Shown in pieces: positions 1 through 9,553 of a stretch of DNA of 64,000 nucleotides (its first letter is position 1; every line of letters begins with the position of its first letter). Made by a program: the position numbers and the translations under genes. Source of the stretch: Flavobacteriales bacterium (GTDB taxonomy: Bacteria; Bacteroidota; Bacteroidia; Flavobacteriales_E; Vicingaceae); NCBI GenBank assembly GCA_013359255.1, contig JABWCF010000001.1, forward strand, positions 176,982 through 240,981. The letters are read 5' to 3'. Below the pieces are notes generated by a model. It was not told the DNA's origin. It did not search any database and saw only the letters and a list, made by a program, of their open reading frames with translations.

Positions 1-598
1 TGCGTTTGCGATAATTTACAGGTATTTCGCAACATTTCAGGTTCATTTTAGCTGCTTTTATTTGCATTTCAACGGTCCAACCGTATGTTTTATCCTGCAT
101 ATTAAGTGCAATAAGTTTGTTAAATGAAATGGCCCTAAAGGGGCCTAAATCGGTAAAATGTACTTTATAAAAAAAGCGAATTAACAAAGTAGCAAGTGCA
201 TTACCAAAAATTTGCTGTGGGGTAAGAGAACCTTTTTCTTTTTTTCCGAGCACTCTGGAACCTATTACCAAATCAAATTTTTTTTCAGTTATAGGCAAAA
301 TTAAGTTGGGTAATTGTTGCGGATAGTCTGAATAATCTCCATCAATAAATACAATAATATCGGGGTTGGGTATAAGTTGCCGGGCGTATTCAATTCCTTT
401 TAAACAGGCATAGCCATAGCCTTTTCTCTCTTCATTCAGCACAAAGGCACCGGCTTGTTTTGCGTACACTTCGGTGCTATCGGTTGATGCATTATTTACT
501 ACTACCACTTGTTGTACCCACTCTTTTGGAATTTCGTTAATTACGTTTACGATGGCTTTTTCTTCGTTGTAAGCGGGAATGATAGCTAATATATTCAT
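1..598 (-). CDS. Glycosyltransferase family 2 (partial, C-terminus beyond window start)
   Basis: Minus-strand reading from ATG at 596-598 gives MNILAIIPAYNEEKAIVNVINEIPKEWVQQVVVVNNASTDST...IVFIDGDYSDYPQQLPNLI..., a GT2 fold with the DGDYSD motif; open to the window edge. Confidence 0.88.
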   Translation of the reverse strand, partial: MNILAIIPAYNEEKAIVNVINEIPKEWVQQVVVVNNASTDSTEVYAKQAGAFVLNEERKGYGYACLKGIEYARQLIPNPDIIVFIDGDYSDYPQQLPNLILPITEKKFDLVIGSRVLGKKEKGSLTPQQIFGNALATLLIRFFYKVHFTDLGPFRAISFNKLIALNMQDKTYGWTVEMQIKAAKMNLKCCEIPVNYRKR

Positions 599-616
599 TT
601 TTTCTGGGTGCATTTT

Positions 617-2173
617 TCATGTGTTTTTTACTAAATGCACGCCTTCTTTTTGAATGATTAACGGATTTTTGTTGTAACGAGTGTGTTCATCAGAATTCTC
701 CAGTTTTAGAACACCGCGTGGACAAACATTAGCACAAATTCCACAACCTACGCAAGATGCCCGAACAATAGATTGTCCTCTTTGTGCATACCATCGTACA
801 TCAATTCCCATTTCGCAGTAGGTAGAGCAGTTTCCGCAAGAAATGCATTGATTTCCGTTAGTGGTAATTCTAAAACGCGATTTAAATCGTTGAATAATTC
901 CCATATAAGCTGCCAGTGGGCAACCGAAGCGGCACCATACGCGGTTTCCAAAAACAGGGTATAAACCAGTTCCTATTACTCCGGCAAATACGGAGCCTAT
1001 TAGAAAACCATATACTTTTTGAATTTCGTATGTGTTAAGTCCCAAAAATTCGTTTTGTTTACTAAAAAAGGTGTAAAGGGTAAGAACTGTCATTATAATA
1101 GAAAACAGAACTGTCGGATAGATAATCCATCTTTCTAGTTTCCATGATTTAATATTTTTGTTTGAGAGATGTCGAAAAGGGTCTCCTAAGGTTTCTGCTA
1201 ACCCTCCGCATCCACACACCCAAGAGCAGTACCATCTTTTTCCGAAGAAATAGGTAAACACCGGCACGGCAATCACAACAAGTAAAATTCCCCATAGGAG
1301 CATAAAAATACCCAATGTTCCGTTTTCTATTAACGTCTGGATATTCCACTCAAAAAAGAAATCATAATCGAGCGGCCAGATATTTTTTAAATCCATATAT
1401 GGCTTATTTAAACGCACCAAGATTTCAGGAATTAAAAAAGCAAATGCCAACTGAAAAAATAAAACAGAAATTGTTCTTATCATCTGGTAAGCATTATTTT
1501 TATATTTCAAAAACATTTTTATTCCCATTACACACATTACTACACTATACAGAAAACCATACAAGAACCATGGGCCCGCTTCATTTCCATTTAGAAATTT
1601 GCTAATAGGGTCAACTAACACTACCCAATTAATAATGTAGGCAGGAAACCAGTATAATAAAATATAGAATGCCAGTAGCCAAGCCGTTAGTATATAGGCT
1701 ATCCATTTTACCGAAGTAATAGGGAGAAAGAACGTGAAATAATTACTTTGTCTTTTTTTGTCGGAACTTAATATGTATAGTAATCCTCCAAGAGGACAGG
1801 CAACGAGAATGATAAAAAAGATACTCCATCGGATTTTAAAAGAATCATTTTTTACCGAAACTCTCAACAATTTGTATGCAAATTCCTGAGAACTGTCCCA
1901 CATTACTTTATCCCACTGTTTTTGTTTTTTTAGCAATGCATTTTTTTGTTGGTGTATTCGGATTATTTTATTTGCAAAAGAGAATAATTGTTGATGTTTT
2001 ATATGGGTTAAAGGAATGAGTTCGGCTAACAGGTTTTCTTTTTCTTGTTCGCTCAAAACATGTTCGAGTGCACAAGGTGTAAGGTAAAAGGTTCTTTTAA
2101 AAAGAGGCAATATCGAAAACAGTAGTAAGCCTGAAAAAAATAGTATTAATCCTATTATTCGAAGTAGTTTCAT
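617..2173 (-). CDS. Membrane 4Fe-4S polyferredoxin (NapH/CcoG-like)
   Basis: Multiple TM helices; WVCGCGGLAE and CRFGCPLAAYMG motifs; two C-terminal ferredoxin motifs CISCGNCSTYC and CVGCGICANVCPRG. Confidence 0.85.
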   Translation of the reverse strand: MKLLRIIGLILFFSGLLLFSILPLFKRTFYLTPCALEHVLSEQEKENLLAELIPLTHIKHQQLFSFANKIIRIHQQKNALLKKQKQWDKVMWDSSQEFAYKLLRVSVKNDSFKIRWSIFFIILVACPLGGLLYILSSDKKRQSNYFTFFLPITSVKWIAYILTAWLLAFYILLYWFPAYIINWVVLVDPISKFLNGNEAGPWFLYGFLYSVVMCVMGIKMFLKYKNNAYQMIRTISVLFFQLAFAFLIPEILVRLNKPYMDLKNIWPLDYDFFFEWNIQTLIENGTLGIFMLLWGILLVVIAVPVFTYFFGKRWYCSWVCGCGGLAETLGDPFRHLSNKNIKSWKLERWIIYPTVLFSIIMTVLTLYTFFSKQNEFLGLNTYEIQKVYGFLIGSVFAGVIGTGLYPVFGNRVWCRFGCPLAAYMGIIQRFKSRFRITTNGNQCISCGNCSTYCEMGIDVRWYAQRGQSIVRASCVGCGICANVCPRGVLKLENSDEHTRYNKNPLIIQKEGVHLVKNT

Positions 2174-3462
2174 GCAGAATAATGAATAGAAGTAGCAAAC
2201 AAATGGGATATCTCTTTTTCGTATTTAGTATAAAATTCGGGATTAAAATTAGCCTTGTTCAACTGCTCTATAACCTGGTTTATTGAAACCTTGTTTTTAA
2301 TCCACTCTTCGCAAACATTCTGTTTTAAACGTATACCTAGCGAATGAATTCCAATGATGCTTTTGCTTTGTTTATGGTATGCAATACGTAAGGCTTTATG
2401 TTGGGTTGTGTTTTCCCAATAAAAGCTATCGTATTCATTTTTTTGAATGCCACCCACCTGACCATAAACCTGAAACTCTAAATCGAAGAATTTTGCCGAA
2501 TTAAACCAAATACCCGGACGATAAATGGTTTTTTTTTCGCAAATTGTTTTTGCTACAGTTTCGCCCATTATTTTTCCGGTGTACCAAACCTGCTCAATAT
2601 CTTTGCGCAATGGTAAAGGTGATTTTTGCTGTGCACAATCTCCTATAGCGTATATATCTGAGCAGTTAGTTTCTAAGAATTCATTAACCAGAATTCCTTT
2701 ATCCACCTTAATGGTTGAAGTGCTTAAAAAATCAATATTTGGGATAACTCCGGTGCATACTCCTGCAAAATCACAAGGTATTATCTCATTTTGATTTGTT
2801 TTAATGGCAATAATTTTTCCATTTTCTCCAAGAAATTCTTCTACCTGTGTTTCACATCGAATGGCTATTCCATGTTGGGTTATTTCGTTTTCTACCAATT
2901 TTGCTTCTTGTGGGGGAAGGTTTTCTTGCCAGTATTTTTTTTCCCGCACTAAAAGGGTGGTGTGTATATTTCGGCTGTACAGCATTTCGGCCATTTCTGC
3001 GGCTATTAACCCCCCTCCTATAAGAATGGCTTTTTTACATTTTTGGGTATTTTCTTCCAACCTTTTTAAATCGTGTATCGAGTAGAAACCTTGTACGCCT
3101 CTTAATTCTTGGCCTTTCCAATGGTAAAAGGCAGGTTTAGAACCACAAGCTAATATGAGGATGTCAAAATGTAAAGTGGAGTTTTTAAGAGTAAGTTTTT
3201 TTTCTGAGGTATTTACTTTTATCACCTCGTCAAATAAAAGTTCAATCTTGTTTTTTTTCCAAAAATTATTTTCGTAAGGTTGGGTATGTTCAAATTTCAT
3301 TTGTCCCATGTATACGTACATAAGAGCCGGACGAGAAAAAAAATAGGGTGTTTCGTTAGAAACAATAGTAATGCGGTAATCGCTTCTTTTCCTTATTTCT
3401 CTGGCTGCTGTAGTCCCGCTGATGCCGTTGCCGATTATAACGATGTGTTGTTTATTTCTCAT
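2170..3462 (-). CDS. FAD/NAD(P)-dependent oxidoreductase (rubredoxin/nitrite-reductase-like pyridine nucleotide-disulfide fold)
   Basis: N-terminal IVIIGNGISGTTAAREIR FAD motif, ILIGGGLIAAEMAE NAD motif, DIYAIGDCAQ motif; 4 nt overlap with the next gene. Confidence 0.87.
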   Translation of the reverse strand: MRNKQHIVIIGNGISGTTAAREIRKRSDYRITIVSNETPYFFSRPALMYVYMGQMKFEHTQPYENNFWKKNKIELLFDEVIKVNTSEKKLTLKNSTLHFDILILACGSKPAFYHWKGQELRGVQGFYSIHDLKRLEENTQKCKKAILIGGGLIAAEMAEMLYSRNIHTTLLVREKKYWQENLPPQEAKLVENEITQHGIAIRCETQVEEFLGENGKIIAIKTNQNEIIPCDFAGVCTGVIPNIDFLSTSTIKVDKGILVNEFLETNCSDIYAIGDCAQQKSPLPLRKDIEQVWYTGKIMGETVAKTICEKKTIYRPGIWFNSAKFFDLEFQVYGQVGGIQKNEYDSFYWENTTQHKALRIAYHKQSKSIIGIHSLGIRLKQNVCEEWIKNKVSINQVIEQLNKANFNPEFYTKYEKEISHLFATSIHYSA

Positions 3463-3474
3463 GTGGAAACAAAT

Positions 3475-4071
3475 TTACAATAGATTAAAACGTTTTGCAT
3501 CTTCTTCGGTGTCCACATCGCTTAATTCTTCCAACAAAAAAAAAGGTATTTTTTTTTCTACAAGAAATTGTTCTGTTTTTTGCATAAGAGAATGATTGCT
3601 CCAGGGCATATTGGTAAAGAGTTCCGGGTAAAATGTGTTTAAGCCTAAAAGATAATATCCTCCATCGGTAGCCGGGCCTACAACGGTTTGGTGTGTTGCT
3701 AAAAAATGAAATGCTTTTTCTATATGTTGTGTTTTTATTTCGGGGCAATCGCTTCCTATGAGTACAATTTTTTTAAATCCACGCTGAAATGATTTTTCAA
3801 ATGCGTTTTTCATTCGTTCGCCCAGTGAATGACCTTGTTGTACCATTTTCTTTTTCATAAAATCGCTTTCATCAGTATGGGCTGTATAATTTGTGTAGTA
3901 TATATGTAATGAGCAATTTCTAAGAGGTTTGCATTGTTCAAGGGTGTATCGAAGCAGCGAATTATATATTTTAAGAGCCACCTCATTTCCGGTGGTTTTT
4001 GCTATTCGTGTTTTAACGCTACCAATCTCAAGATTTTTTGCAAAAACAATAAGCAGGTTTTGATTATTCAT
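3475..4071 (-). CDS. TIGR04282-type (DUF2064) arsenosugar-associated transferase
   Basis: MNNQNLLIVFAKNLEIGSVKTRIAKTTG...VLIGSDCPEI...VVGPATDGGYYLLGL. The track ORF starts at 4152, but the likely start is ATG at 4069-4071, giving ATGAATAA overlap with the upstream stop. Confidence 0.82.
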   Translation of the reverse strand: MNNQNLLIVFAKNLEIGSVKTRIAKTTGNEVALKIYNSLLRYTLEQCKPLRNCSLHIYYTNYTAHTDESDFMKKKMVQQGHSLGERMKNAFEKSFQRGFKKIVLIGSDCPEIKTQHIEKAFHFLATHQTVVGPATDGGYYLLGLNTFYPELFTNMPWSNHSLMQKTEQFLVEKKIPFFLLEELSDVDTEEDAKRFNLL

Positions 4072-4564
4072 ATACTGCATTTTTGGTAAGCAGCCATTTT
4101 TCCCATTTTTGTGAATAACCATGCACCTTATTGGTGGGTTTATTCTCAGCATTCACAAGGGGAAAGTTTAAATTAGCCCAATTAAATATTCCTCCATAAA
4201 GGTTAAATACATTTTTATAACCCATGGCTTTTATTTTTTCGGCCATTTTTTCACTACGGTATCCAACAGAGCAATACACCACAATAATGGCATTGGCGGG
4301 TATTTTATTCATGGCCGAAAAATCGGGGAAATCATATCCAATACATTGTGCATTTTCTATGTGCGAAATAAAAAATTCCTTTTTTTCACGAGCATCTAAA
4401 AAATAAATTTTGCTTGTTTTGTCTTTTACTTTTTCCGGCTTTATTAGTGGAATGGTATGATTTACCACCCGATTGGCCATATCGGTAAAGTTTTTATATT
4501 CTTGCGAAAAGGTTGATGAAGGCAGTACAGTTATTGCAAAAAATATGTATAAAAAATAGTTCAT
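4064..4564 (-). CDS. Rhodanese-like domain protein (secreted)
   Basis: Signal peptide; YFLDAREKKEFFISHIENAQCIGYDF...IVVYCSVGYRSEKMAEKIKAMGYKNVFNLYGGIFNW rhodanese active-site loop. Confidence 0.88.
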   Translation of the reverse strand: MNYFLYIFFAITVLPSSTFSQEYKNFTDMANRVVNHTIPLIKPEKVKDKTSKIYFLDAREKKEFFISHIENAQCIGYDFPDFSAMNKIPANAIIVVYCSVGYRSEKMAEKIKAMGYKNVFNLYGGIFNWANLNFPLVNAENKPTNKVHGYSQKWEKWLLTKNAVYE

Positions 4565-5607
4565 TCGGTTAGGCTACCTTGGCAACTTGAACCAGAACCG
4601 GCAGTGCATCCGAAGCAATGTTTTCCGGTGGCAATTTGGCGATGTTTCAAATGGTTAATGTTGAAATTGAAGAGGGTCTGGCCTGCTACGGTTAAAGGTA
4701 ATTGCAACATTTGATTAAAATCGCAGTCGTACAAGTTACCATTCCATGCTACAGAAATTGTGTTTTTGCACATAAGTCCATTTAATGTTTCCGGGTTATA
4801 AGCTGAAACAAGCATACTCATGTAATCTTCATAATTCCCTGAGTTTATAAGATATTCAAGAAATCGATTGATGGGCATATTGTGAATGGCAATAAGATTA
4901 TTGAAAGAGATATTGTAGGTTTTAAACAACTCTGTTTTGTATGCTTCTTCAAGGTTTTTTTGATTGGCCGACAGAAAGGCTCCGTTTGGGTTATACACCA
5001 AATCCAATATTAAATGTTTTTCTATTCCATACCCTATTTTGTTGAGCATTTGCAGTGCCTGAATAGATTTTTCAAAAACTCCGTTTCCTCTTTGTCGGTC
5101 GGTGCGTAGTGCGTTATAAAAAGGCAGTGAGCTCACAATGTGAACAGAATTGTTTTTAAAGAATTCTGGTAAATCATGGTAGTTAGCATTCGCTAGTATG
5201 ATAGTAAGATTGCAACGTACTATTATTTCTTTTATTTTGGTTTTTCTTATTTCTTCTACAAACCATCTAAAGTTTGGGTTCATTTCAGGTGCTCCTCCTG
5301 TAATATCAACACAACGAAAGTCATTTTCTTTTATAATTTTCAAGCAAACCTGCATGGTTTCTTTACTCATGATTTCTTTACGAGAAGGGCCTGCTTCTAC
5401 ATGGCAATGTTTACAGGTTTGATTGCACAGATAGCCTAAATTTACCTGAAAAACATCAATATGGGTTGATATAGGAGGAGGGTTGCCATTTTTTTTCAGC
5501 ACCTCAAAAAAAGAGGGAGTCTTTTTATTTTGAATTTCTGATGAAACATAATCTGAAAGGCTAGAAATAGCTTCAGTTTGCTGTAATTCCTTTTCTGATG
5601 TGTTCAT
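4561..5607 (-). CDS. arsS: Arsenosugar biosynthesis radical SAM protein ArsS (DUF3641)
   Basis: LGYLCNQTCKHCHVEAGPSRKE radical SAM CxxxCxxC motif, DITGGAPEMNPNFRWFV, C-terminal CFGCTAGSGSSCQGSL typical of the ArsS family. Confidence 0.9.
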   Translation of the reverse strand: MNTSEKELQQTEAISSLSDYVSSEIQNKKTPSFFEVLKKNGNPPPISTHIDVFQVNLGYLCNQTCKHCHVEAGPSRKEIMSKETMQVCLKIIKENDFRCVDITGGAPEMNPNFRWFVEEIRKTKIKEIIVRCNLTIILANANYHDLPEFFKNNSVHIVSSLPFYNALRTDRQRGNGVFEKSIQALQMLNKIGYGIEKHLILDLVYNPNGAFLSANQKNLEEAYKTELFKTYNISFNNLIAIHNMPINRFLEYLINSGNYEDYMSMLVSAYNPETLNGLMCKNTISVAWNGNLYDCDFNQMLQLPLTVAGQTLFNFNINHLKHRQIATGKHCFGCTAGSGSSCQGSLTE

Positions 5608-5942
5608 TACATCATTATTTTTTTCGCTTTATTCATCATTTGTACCCCGTGTACCAAACTGGCTCCGCCTCTTATTGCGGTGGCTACATGCACAGCTTCC
5701 ATTAATTGTGCTTCGCTAAATCCTTTGGTTACACTTTCTTGTGTATATGCGTCAATACAGTAGGGGCATTGAACGGCATGTGCAACAGCTAATGCGATAA
5801 GGGCTTTTTCTTTTTCGCTCAAGGCTCCGTCTTTAAACACATGTTGGTAGTAATCAAAAAATTTTTCGGCAAGTTTGGGTTCAAATTCGCTGATGTTCCC
5901 AAATTTTTTTAAATCATCTGGATTGTAGTATGTTTTCTCCAT
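5607..5942 (-). CDS. Arsenosugar biosynthesis-associated peroxidase-like (AhpD/carboxymuconolactone decarboxylase family) protein
   Basis: EKALIALAVAHAVQCPYCIDAYTQESVTKGFSEAQLMEAVHVATAIRGGASLVHG (CxxC AhpD motif), overlaps the arsS start. Confidence 0.88.
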   Translation of the reverse strand: MEKTYYNPDDLKKFGNISEFEPKLAEKFFDYYQHVFKDGALSEKEKALIALAVAHAVQCPYCIDAYTQESVTKGFSEAQLMEAVHVATAIRGGASLVHGVQMMNKAKKIMM

Positions 5943-5945
5943 GTT

Positions 5946-6647
5946 TTATTCGTTTAGTTTCCAGTTATACTGTGAAAAAGAAATTTTTGTTTTTGTCTCT
6001 ATTTTTATTTTTGAATATTGATTGATGAAATCTGCTAGCGTGCCGTTTTTAGTAAAGTCTTCCTTATACCAACTGAATAGTTCAGAAAGAATTGCTTTGT
6101 TTTTGTTAAGAGTGTTTTTTGTGGTATCGTTTATAAAATCTATTGTTTGGGAGAGGAGTTGTATTTCTATTTTTTCGGCTTCGTAGGCTTCGCTTCGTAG
6201 TTTAGGGCAAGAGGCAGCAGCACATACCAATGCAAAATGAATACGTGGCTCGTTAAATTTTTTTCGAATCATCTGATGTTCAATTTCGTTTAGTGTGTAG
6301 GTTTTGTTTTCTATTTTTATGAAAGGAATATCCCAGGGCTTATCAATATTAGTAATGCTTGCCATAGGGTAATATTTTAACACCAGCTGTATGGTAAAGG
6401 CATTATAAGCGTTAATCCAATAAGCTAACTCTTCGTTTGATGAATACGTTTGGTCGGGGGCTTTTTTCGCAAGTTGAAAAAGGTATTTATCAAGCAACTC
6501 TCTATCCGTTTTAAATCCCTGATAGTTTACATTACCTTTTTCTGATACATGTTTCTTTAAAAGTTGGTTCCACATTTCATGTGAAACTTTTGCCTCCGAA
6601 ACAAACGGAATACAAAAAAAGACAAGATAAAGTAGCTTGTTTACCAT
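5946..6647 (-). CDS. DUF547 domain-containing protein (secreted)
   Basis: Start ATG at 6645-6647 (MVNKLLYLVFFCIPFVSEA signal peptide); ELAYWINAYNAFTIQLVLKYYP and IHFALVCAAASCPKLRSEAY DUF547 motifs. The track ORF begins further upstream, at 6689. Confidence 0.85.
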   Translation of the reverse strand: MVNKLLYLVFFCIPFVSEAKVSHEMWNQLLKKHVSEKGNVNYQGFKTDRELLDKYLFQLAKKAPDQTYSSNEELAYWINAYNAFTIQLVLKYYPMASITNIDKPWDIPFIKIENKTYTLNEIEHQMIRKKFNEPRIHFALVCAAASCPKLRSEAYEAEKIEIQLLSQTIDFINDTTKNTLNKNKAILSELFSWYKEDFTKNGTLADFINQYSKIKIETKTKISFSQYNWKLNE

Positions 6648-6749
6648 AAAGGTTTTGTATGTTACAAATATACGTAAATACCATGCCAAAGGCGTAGAGA
6701 AAACTTGTGAGATAGATTGTTTTTTGTGATGAATAGAAATACGGTGGTT

Positions 6750-7271
6750 TTAAAAAAGGTGTTTAATTTCTTTTTTAAGCAGAGTAATAGCCATTTCCGA
6801 TGGATTATTTTCCGATTGAGAGATAATATTTAATAGTTGTTTACTCAACTCCATTCCATCGGCTTCGGGGCCTATTTTAATGGCCACATTATTTATGAGT
6901 TTAATTAATTCTTCTTTCACAGCCTTTACGGTATTCCATGCATTTACCGAAATATATAATTGCTGGGTAACATTATGGTCGTACTCCTGCCGAATGGCTT
7001 TTACCATTTCACTTTGTAAAAGACGGGCACTCATACCAGGTTGGTAAGTACGCATTACCAAACTTTGCAATGTAGTGCGTTCTAGCAATAGTACAACACG
7101 TTCGTATGCCTGCAAACGGATAGGTAAAACAGTTTGCTGATTGTTTTTTTTAATTTCTACCATTAATTTCCGATATTCATTATCCAGAAATTTTTTTAAT
7201 ACAAGAAAAGTTGCGGCAAATACTACTATAGAAGGTAAAACGTATTTTAAAATCTCTAAAAATTCATTCAT
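6750..7271 (-). CDS. Conserved hypothetical membrane-anchored protein
   Basis: 173 aa, single N-terminal TM, intact ORF with good coding character; resembles a Bacteroidota family of unknown function. Confidence 0.7.
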   Translation of the reverse strand: MNEFLEILKYVLPSIVVFAATFLVLKKFLDNEYRKLMVEIKKNNQQTVLPIRLQAYERVVLLLERTTLQSLVMRTYQPGMSARLLQSEMVKAIRQEYDHNVTQQLYISVNAWNTVKAVKEELIKLINNVAIKIGPEADGMELSKQLLNIISQSENNPSEMAITLLKKEIKHLF

Positions 7272-7317
7272 GGTTGTAAGTTTGTAATCTATTTAACGGG
7301 CAATGTACAAAATTATT

Positions 7318-7325
7318 TAGATTTG
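7318..7325 (+). promoter_or_regulatory. Putative Bacteroidota -7 promoter element (TAGATTTG)
   Basis: Matches TAnnTTTG, 30 bp upstream of the aminotransferase ATG. Confidence 0.45.
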
Positions 7326-7355
7326 CCTTAAACTATACAAAACTACCAGTATAAA

Positions 7356-8549
7356 ATGCACAGCTTAGCCAAACGCATGGAGAACCTAGTAGAGTCGCAA
7401 ACACTCGCTATGGCTCGTAAAAGCAGAGAACTGCAGGAACAGGGAATAGATGTAATAAGCCTAAGCATAGGGGAGCCCGATTTTGATACCCCCGAGTTTA
7501 TTAAAGAAGCCGCTTTTGAAGCTATTCGAAATAATTTTACACATTATACCCCTGTCCCCGGTTTTTTAGATTTAAGGCAGGCTATTTGCACCAAGTTTAA
7601 ACGAGATAATCATTTGGAGTACAAGCCCGATGAAATTGTGGTATCTACCGGAGCCAAACAATCTATTATTAACGTAATTCTTGCTTTAATTGGAAAAGGC
7701 GATGAAGTGTTGTTGCCTGCCCCCTATTGGGTTAGCTATTACGAAATGATTAAGCTATCGGAAGGAACTCCCATAGCTATACCCTCTTCTATAGATAAGG
7801 ATTTTAAAATTACTCCGGAGCAACTCAGAGCGGCTATTACACCCAATACAAAACTTTTTATATTTAGTTCTCCCTGCAATCCCAGCGGATCTTACTATAA
7901 CGCACACGAACTCGAAGCTCTGGCTCATGTGTTTGCCGAATTTCCGAATGTAATTGTGGTTTCTGATGAAATATACGAACACATTAATTTTACAGGAAAA
8001 CATACCAGTTTTGCTTCTATAAAAGGAATGTTTAACAGAACGGTTACTGTAAATGGAGTGTCGAAAGGTTTTGCTATGACCGGTTGGAGAATTGGTTACA
8101 TAGGAGCACCCAAGTGGCTTGCTGATGCCTGCACAAAAATTCAAGGGCAGTTTACTTCGGGTACTTGCAGTATTTCTCAAAAAGCAGCAAAAGCAGCTAT
8201 TTTAGCCGATCCGCTTATTACAGAACCTATGAAAAATGCTTTTTTAGAAAGAAGAGATTTAGTGCTCGATATGCTTTCGCAAATAAAGGGGTTAAAGCTC
8301 AATAAACCGCAGGGGGCGTTTTACGTATTTCCCGATGTACAATATTTTTTCGGAAAAAAGTATAAAAATTATGTAATTAATAATTCGTTTGACTTAGCTA
8401 TGTACTTGCTCAACGATGCCAATGTAGCCATTGTTACAGGCGAAGCTTTTGGTGATACCCATTGCATACGAATTTCGTACGCAACTTCGAAAGAACTGCT
8501 TAAAACAGCTATGACACGAATGAAGGTGGCTTTAGAAAAATTAGAATAA
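7356..8549 (+). CDS. PLP-dependent aspartate aminotransferase family protein
   Basis: SLSIGEPDFDTPEFIKEAA, FSSPCNPSGS, VVSDEIYEHI, VNGVSKGFAMTGWRIGY (PLP lysine). Confidence 0.93.
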   Translation: MHSLAKRMENLVESQTLAMARKSRELQEQGIDVISLSIGEPDFDTPEFIKEAAFEAIRNNFTHYTPVPGFLDLRQAICTKFKRDNHLEYKPDEIVVSTGAKQSIINVILALIGKGDEVLLPAPYWVSYYEMIKLSEGTPIAIPSSIDKDFKITPEQLRAAITPNTKLFIFSSPCNPSGSYYNAHELEALAHVFAEFPNVIVVSDEIYEHINFTGKHTSFASIKGMFNRTVTVNGVSKGFAMTGWRIGYIGAPKWLADACTKIQGQFTSGTCSISQKAAKAAILADPLITEPMKNAFLERRDLVLDMLSQIKGLKLNKPQGAFYVFPDVQYFFGKKYKNYVINNSFDLAMYLLNDANVAIVTGEAFGDTHCIRISYATSKELLKTAMTRMKVALEKLE

Positions 8550-8551
8550 AC

Positions 8552-9550
8552 TTGAACAAAGAAGAATTACCACAATTGTTTACCCAATTCGCCAATGTAA
8601 AAGCCTTGGTAATAGGTGATATAATGCTAGATTCGTACATTATAGGCACAGCCTACCGCATTTCGCCCGAAGCTCCTGTGCCGGTTGTAAATGTGCAAAA
8701 AAAGGAAAATAGGCCGGGTGGGGCAGCCAATGTGGCTGTAAACTTAAAATCACTCGGTGCACAAGTTTCGATGTGTGCAGTGTTGGGGAATGACGAAGAG
8801 GGAAACCTCTTACTTTCTTCCTTAGAAAAAGCCGGTATTTATACCGATGGAATAATTAAAGACGAAACACGCAATACCACTACTAAAACACGTATTGTGG
8901 CCAGTAATCATCAAATGCTTAGGGTAGACAGCGAAAACTGTGAGCCTGTAAATCAAAATATAGTAAGCGATTTAGTGAAGTATGTTCAATCGAAAATAGA
9001 AAAAAAACAATGCGATGTAATCATTTTTGAGGATTATGATAAAGGACTTTTAAGCGAATTGTTTATTCAGAAAGTAGTAGAAATAGCAAACTATCATAAA
9101 ATTCCTGTAGTGGTAGACCCTAAGAAAAATAATTTTTTCAGCTATAAAAAGGTAACACTTTTTAAGCCCAATCTTAAAGAGTTGAATGAAGGATTGAATG
9201 TATGTATACCTAAAAACGATCTTCCGGCTATTCAGTGTGCCGTAAAAGAATTAAATCAAACGCTAAATGCAGAAACCATTATGCTCACGCTTTCTGAAAA
9301 CGGGGTATTGCTTTACACTTCCAACACGTTTAAGCATATCAAAGCACACTCAAGGCAAATTGCCGATGTATCGGGTGCAGGAGATACTGTAATAAGCGTT
9401 GCAGCACTCTGTGTGGCAATGAATGTAAAGACCGATTTTATGGCTGAATTATCGAACATTGCCGGAGGCTTGGTTTGCGAAAAAGCAGGAGTTGTGCCCG
9501 TAAATAAAGATGAATTATTTAAAGAAGCCTCAAGAATAATTTACAAATAA
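8552..9550 (+). CDS. rfaE1: D-glycero-beta-D-manno-heptose-7-phosphate kinase (PfkB family), TTG start
   Basis: RISPEAPVPVVNVQKKENRPGGAANVAVNLKSLGA, IFEDYDKGLL, VVDPKKNNF, DVSGAGDTVISVAAL; kinase domain only. Confidence 0.87.
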   Translation: MNKEELPQLFTQFANVKALVIGDIMLDSYIIGTAYRISPEAPVPVVNVQKKENRPGGAANVAVNLKSLGAQVSMCAVLGNDEEGNLLLSSLEKAGIYTDGIIKDETRNTTTKTRIVASNHQMLRVDSENCEPVNQNIVSDLVKYVQSKIEKKQCDVIIFEDYDKGLLSELFIQKVVEIANYHKIPVVVDPKKNNFFSYKKVTLFKPNLKELNEGLNVCIPKNDLPAIQCAVKELNQTLNAETIMLTLSENGVLLYTSNTFKHIKAHSRQIADVSGAGDTVISVAALCVAMNVKTDFMAELSNIAGGLVCEKAGVVPVNKDELFKEASRIIYK

Positions 9551-9553
9551 GAA

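Noticed and set aside
4072-4152. N-terminal extension of the TIGR04282-like ORF in the track
   Set aside because: Upstream codons lie in the rhodanese gene's 3' end; family N-terminus starts at MNNQNLLIVFAKN.
8552-9550. Heptose kinase lacking the nucleotidyltransferase half
   Set aside because: Separate RfaE1 and RfaE2 proteins are common; not unusual.
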